Assembly: GCA_002478865.1 (NCBI GenBank)
Contig: DLJZ01000023.1
Span: 12,397-61,129 of the forward strand
DNA: 48,733 bases
Reading direction: 5' to 3'
Source: Hungatella sp. UBA7603
GTDB taxonomy: Bacteria > Bacillota > Clostridia > Lachnospirales > Lachnospiraceae
Positions 48,626 through 48,733 of this stretch are shown here, in pieces. Numbering within the stretch: position 1 is the stretch's first letter; every line of letters starts with the position of its first letter. Under the pieces are notes generated by a model. The model did no database searches and was not told where the DNA came from. It was given only the letters and a program-made list of their open reading frames with translations. Position numbers and translations under genes: made by a program.

Positions 48626-48733
48626 TTACTTATTGTTGTTACGGCTGCAGTCGTTGTAAGAATCCTTGCTGGAGTCGTTGTAAGAGTTACGGCTGGAATC
48701 CTTGCTTGTGTTGTTGTAAGAATTACGGCTGGA
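48626..48733 (-). CDS. Ser/Asn-rich repeat protein, C-terminal fragment
   Basis: The last 35 codons and the TAA stop (48628-48626) of a minus-strand gene enter at the right edge. The encoded end is built from repeats: SSRNSYNN-TSKD, SSRNSYND, SSKDSYND, then CSRNNNK. The DNA repeats match this protein periodicity and stay in frame, and a terminator follows about 30 bases later, so this is coding rather than a non-coding satellite. Hydrophilic Ser/Asn/Asp-rich repeats of this kind occur in small clostridial proteins of unknown role. The N-terminus lies outside the window. Confidence 0.6.
   Translation of the reverse strand, partial: SSRNSYNNTSKDSSRNSYNDSSKDSYNDCSRNNNK

Noticed and set aside
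48626..48733. CRISPR-like or satellite repeat at the right edge
   Set aside because: The repeats are in frame with a protein and are followed by a stop codon and a terminator; repeat units are too similar and too short for CRISPR spacers.

Overview
The window looks like chromosomal DNA from a low-GC, spore-forming member of the Clostridia, most likely Lachnospiraceae (Lachnoclostridium/Lacrimispora-like). The reasons are strong AGGAGG-type ribosome binding sites, consensus sigma-A promoters, alanine/serine/threonine-rich lipoprotein linkers, a Csp-like subtilisin, YesM/YesN-type two-component proteins, LplABC-type sugar transporters and many GH/AraC genes. This is inferred from protein style; no search was run.

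Layout. (1) 1-5134: start of a [2Fe-2S] NuoE-like protein (minus, cut by the window edge), purine nucleoside phosphorylase, a divergent NitT/TauT-type ABC transporter operon, a lipoprotein and an O6-methylguanine-DNA methyltransferase. (2) 5497-6400: seven tRNA genes (Pro, Gly, Arg, His, Gln, Lys; then Leu on its own promoter). (3) 6549-8413: a 60-aa protein and an S8 protease-like protein whose catalytic serine is glycine. (4) 9102-10775: a lyase-like protein of the heparinase II/III type. (5) 11119-19400: an AT-rich accessory island on the minus strand with a tail-fibre-like protein, a protein with an Fn3-like domain interrupted by a Trp-repeat array plus a cohesin-like domain, a 1803-aa RHS/YD-repeat toxin and a putative immunity protein. 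At its head is a consensus promoter flanked by two GAAC-N4-GTTC palindromes, which look like LexA/SOS boxes. (6) 20003-43856: a large glycan-utilisation locus with two GH105 unsaturated uronyl hydrolases, two GH38 alpha-mannosidases, a GH4 alpha-galacturonidase-like enzyme, two complete CUT1 importers lacking their own ATPases, a HAD protein, two AraC regulators and a YesM/YesN-type two-component system. (7) 43937-48733: housekeeping genes (two metallophosphoesterases, RdgB, a C1-family peptidase lipoprotein, an RlmL-like rRNA methyltransferase, a rhodanese) and the 3' end of a Ser/Asn-rich repeat protein.

How the genes work together. The glycan locus appears to import pre-cut acidic oligosaccharides through two solute-binding-protein/permease sets. 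It would then finish them in the cytoplasm by removing unsaturated uronic acid (GH105), galacturonic acid (GH4-like) and alpha-mannose (GH38), under control of the sensor kinase/response regulator pair and AraC proteins. None of the glycosidases has a signal peptide. The RHS island looks like a polymorphic-toxin cassette, and its possible SOS control is the most unusual regulatory feature here. Two intergenic regions (about 5312-5424 and 8865-8969) share a two-hairpin sequence element that I cannot assign to a known RNA family.
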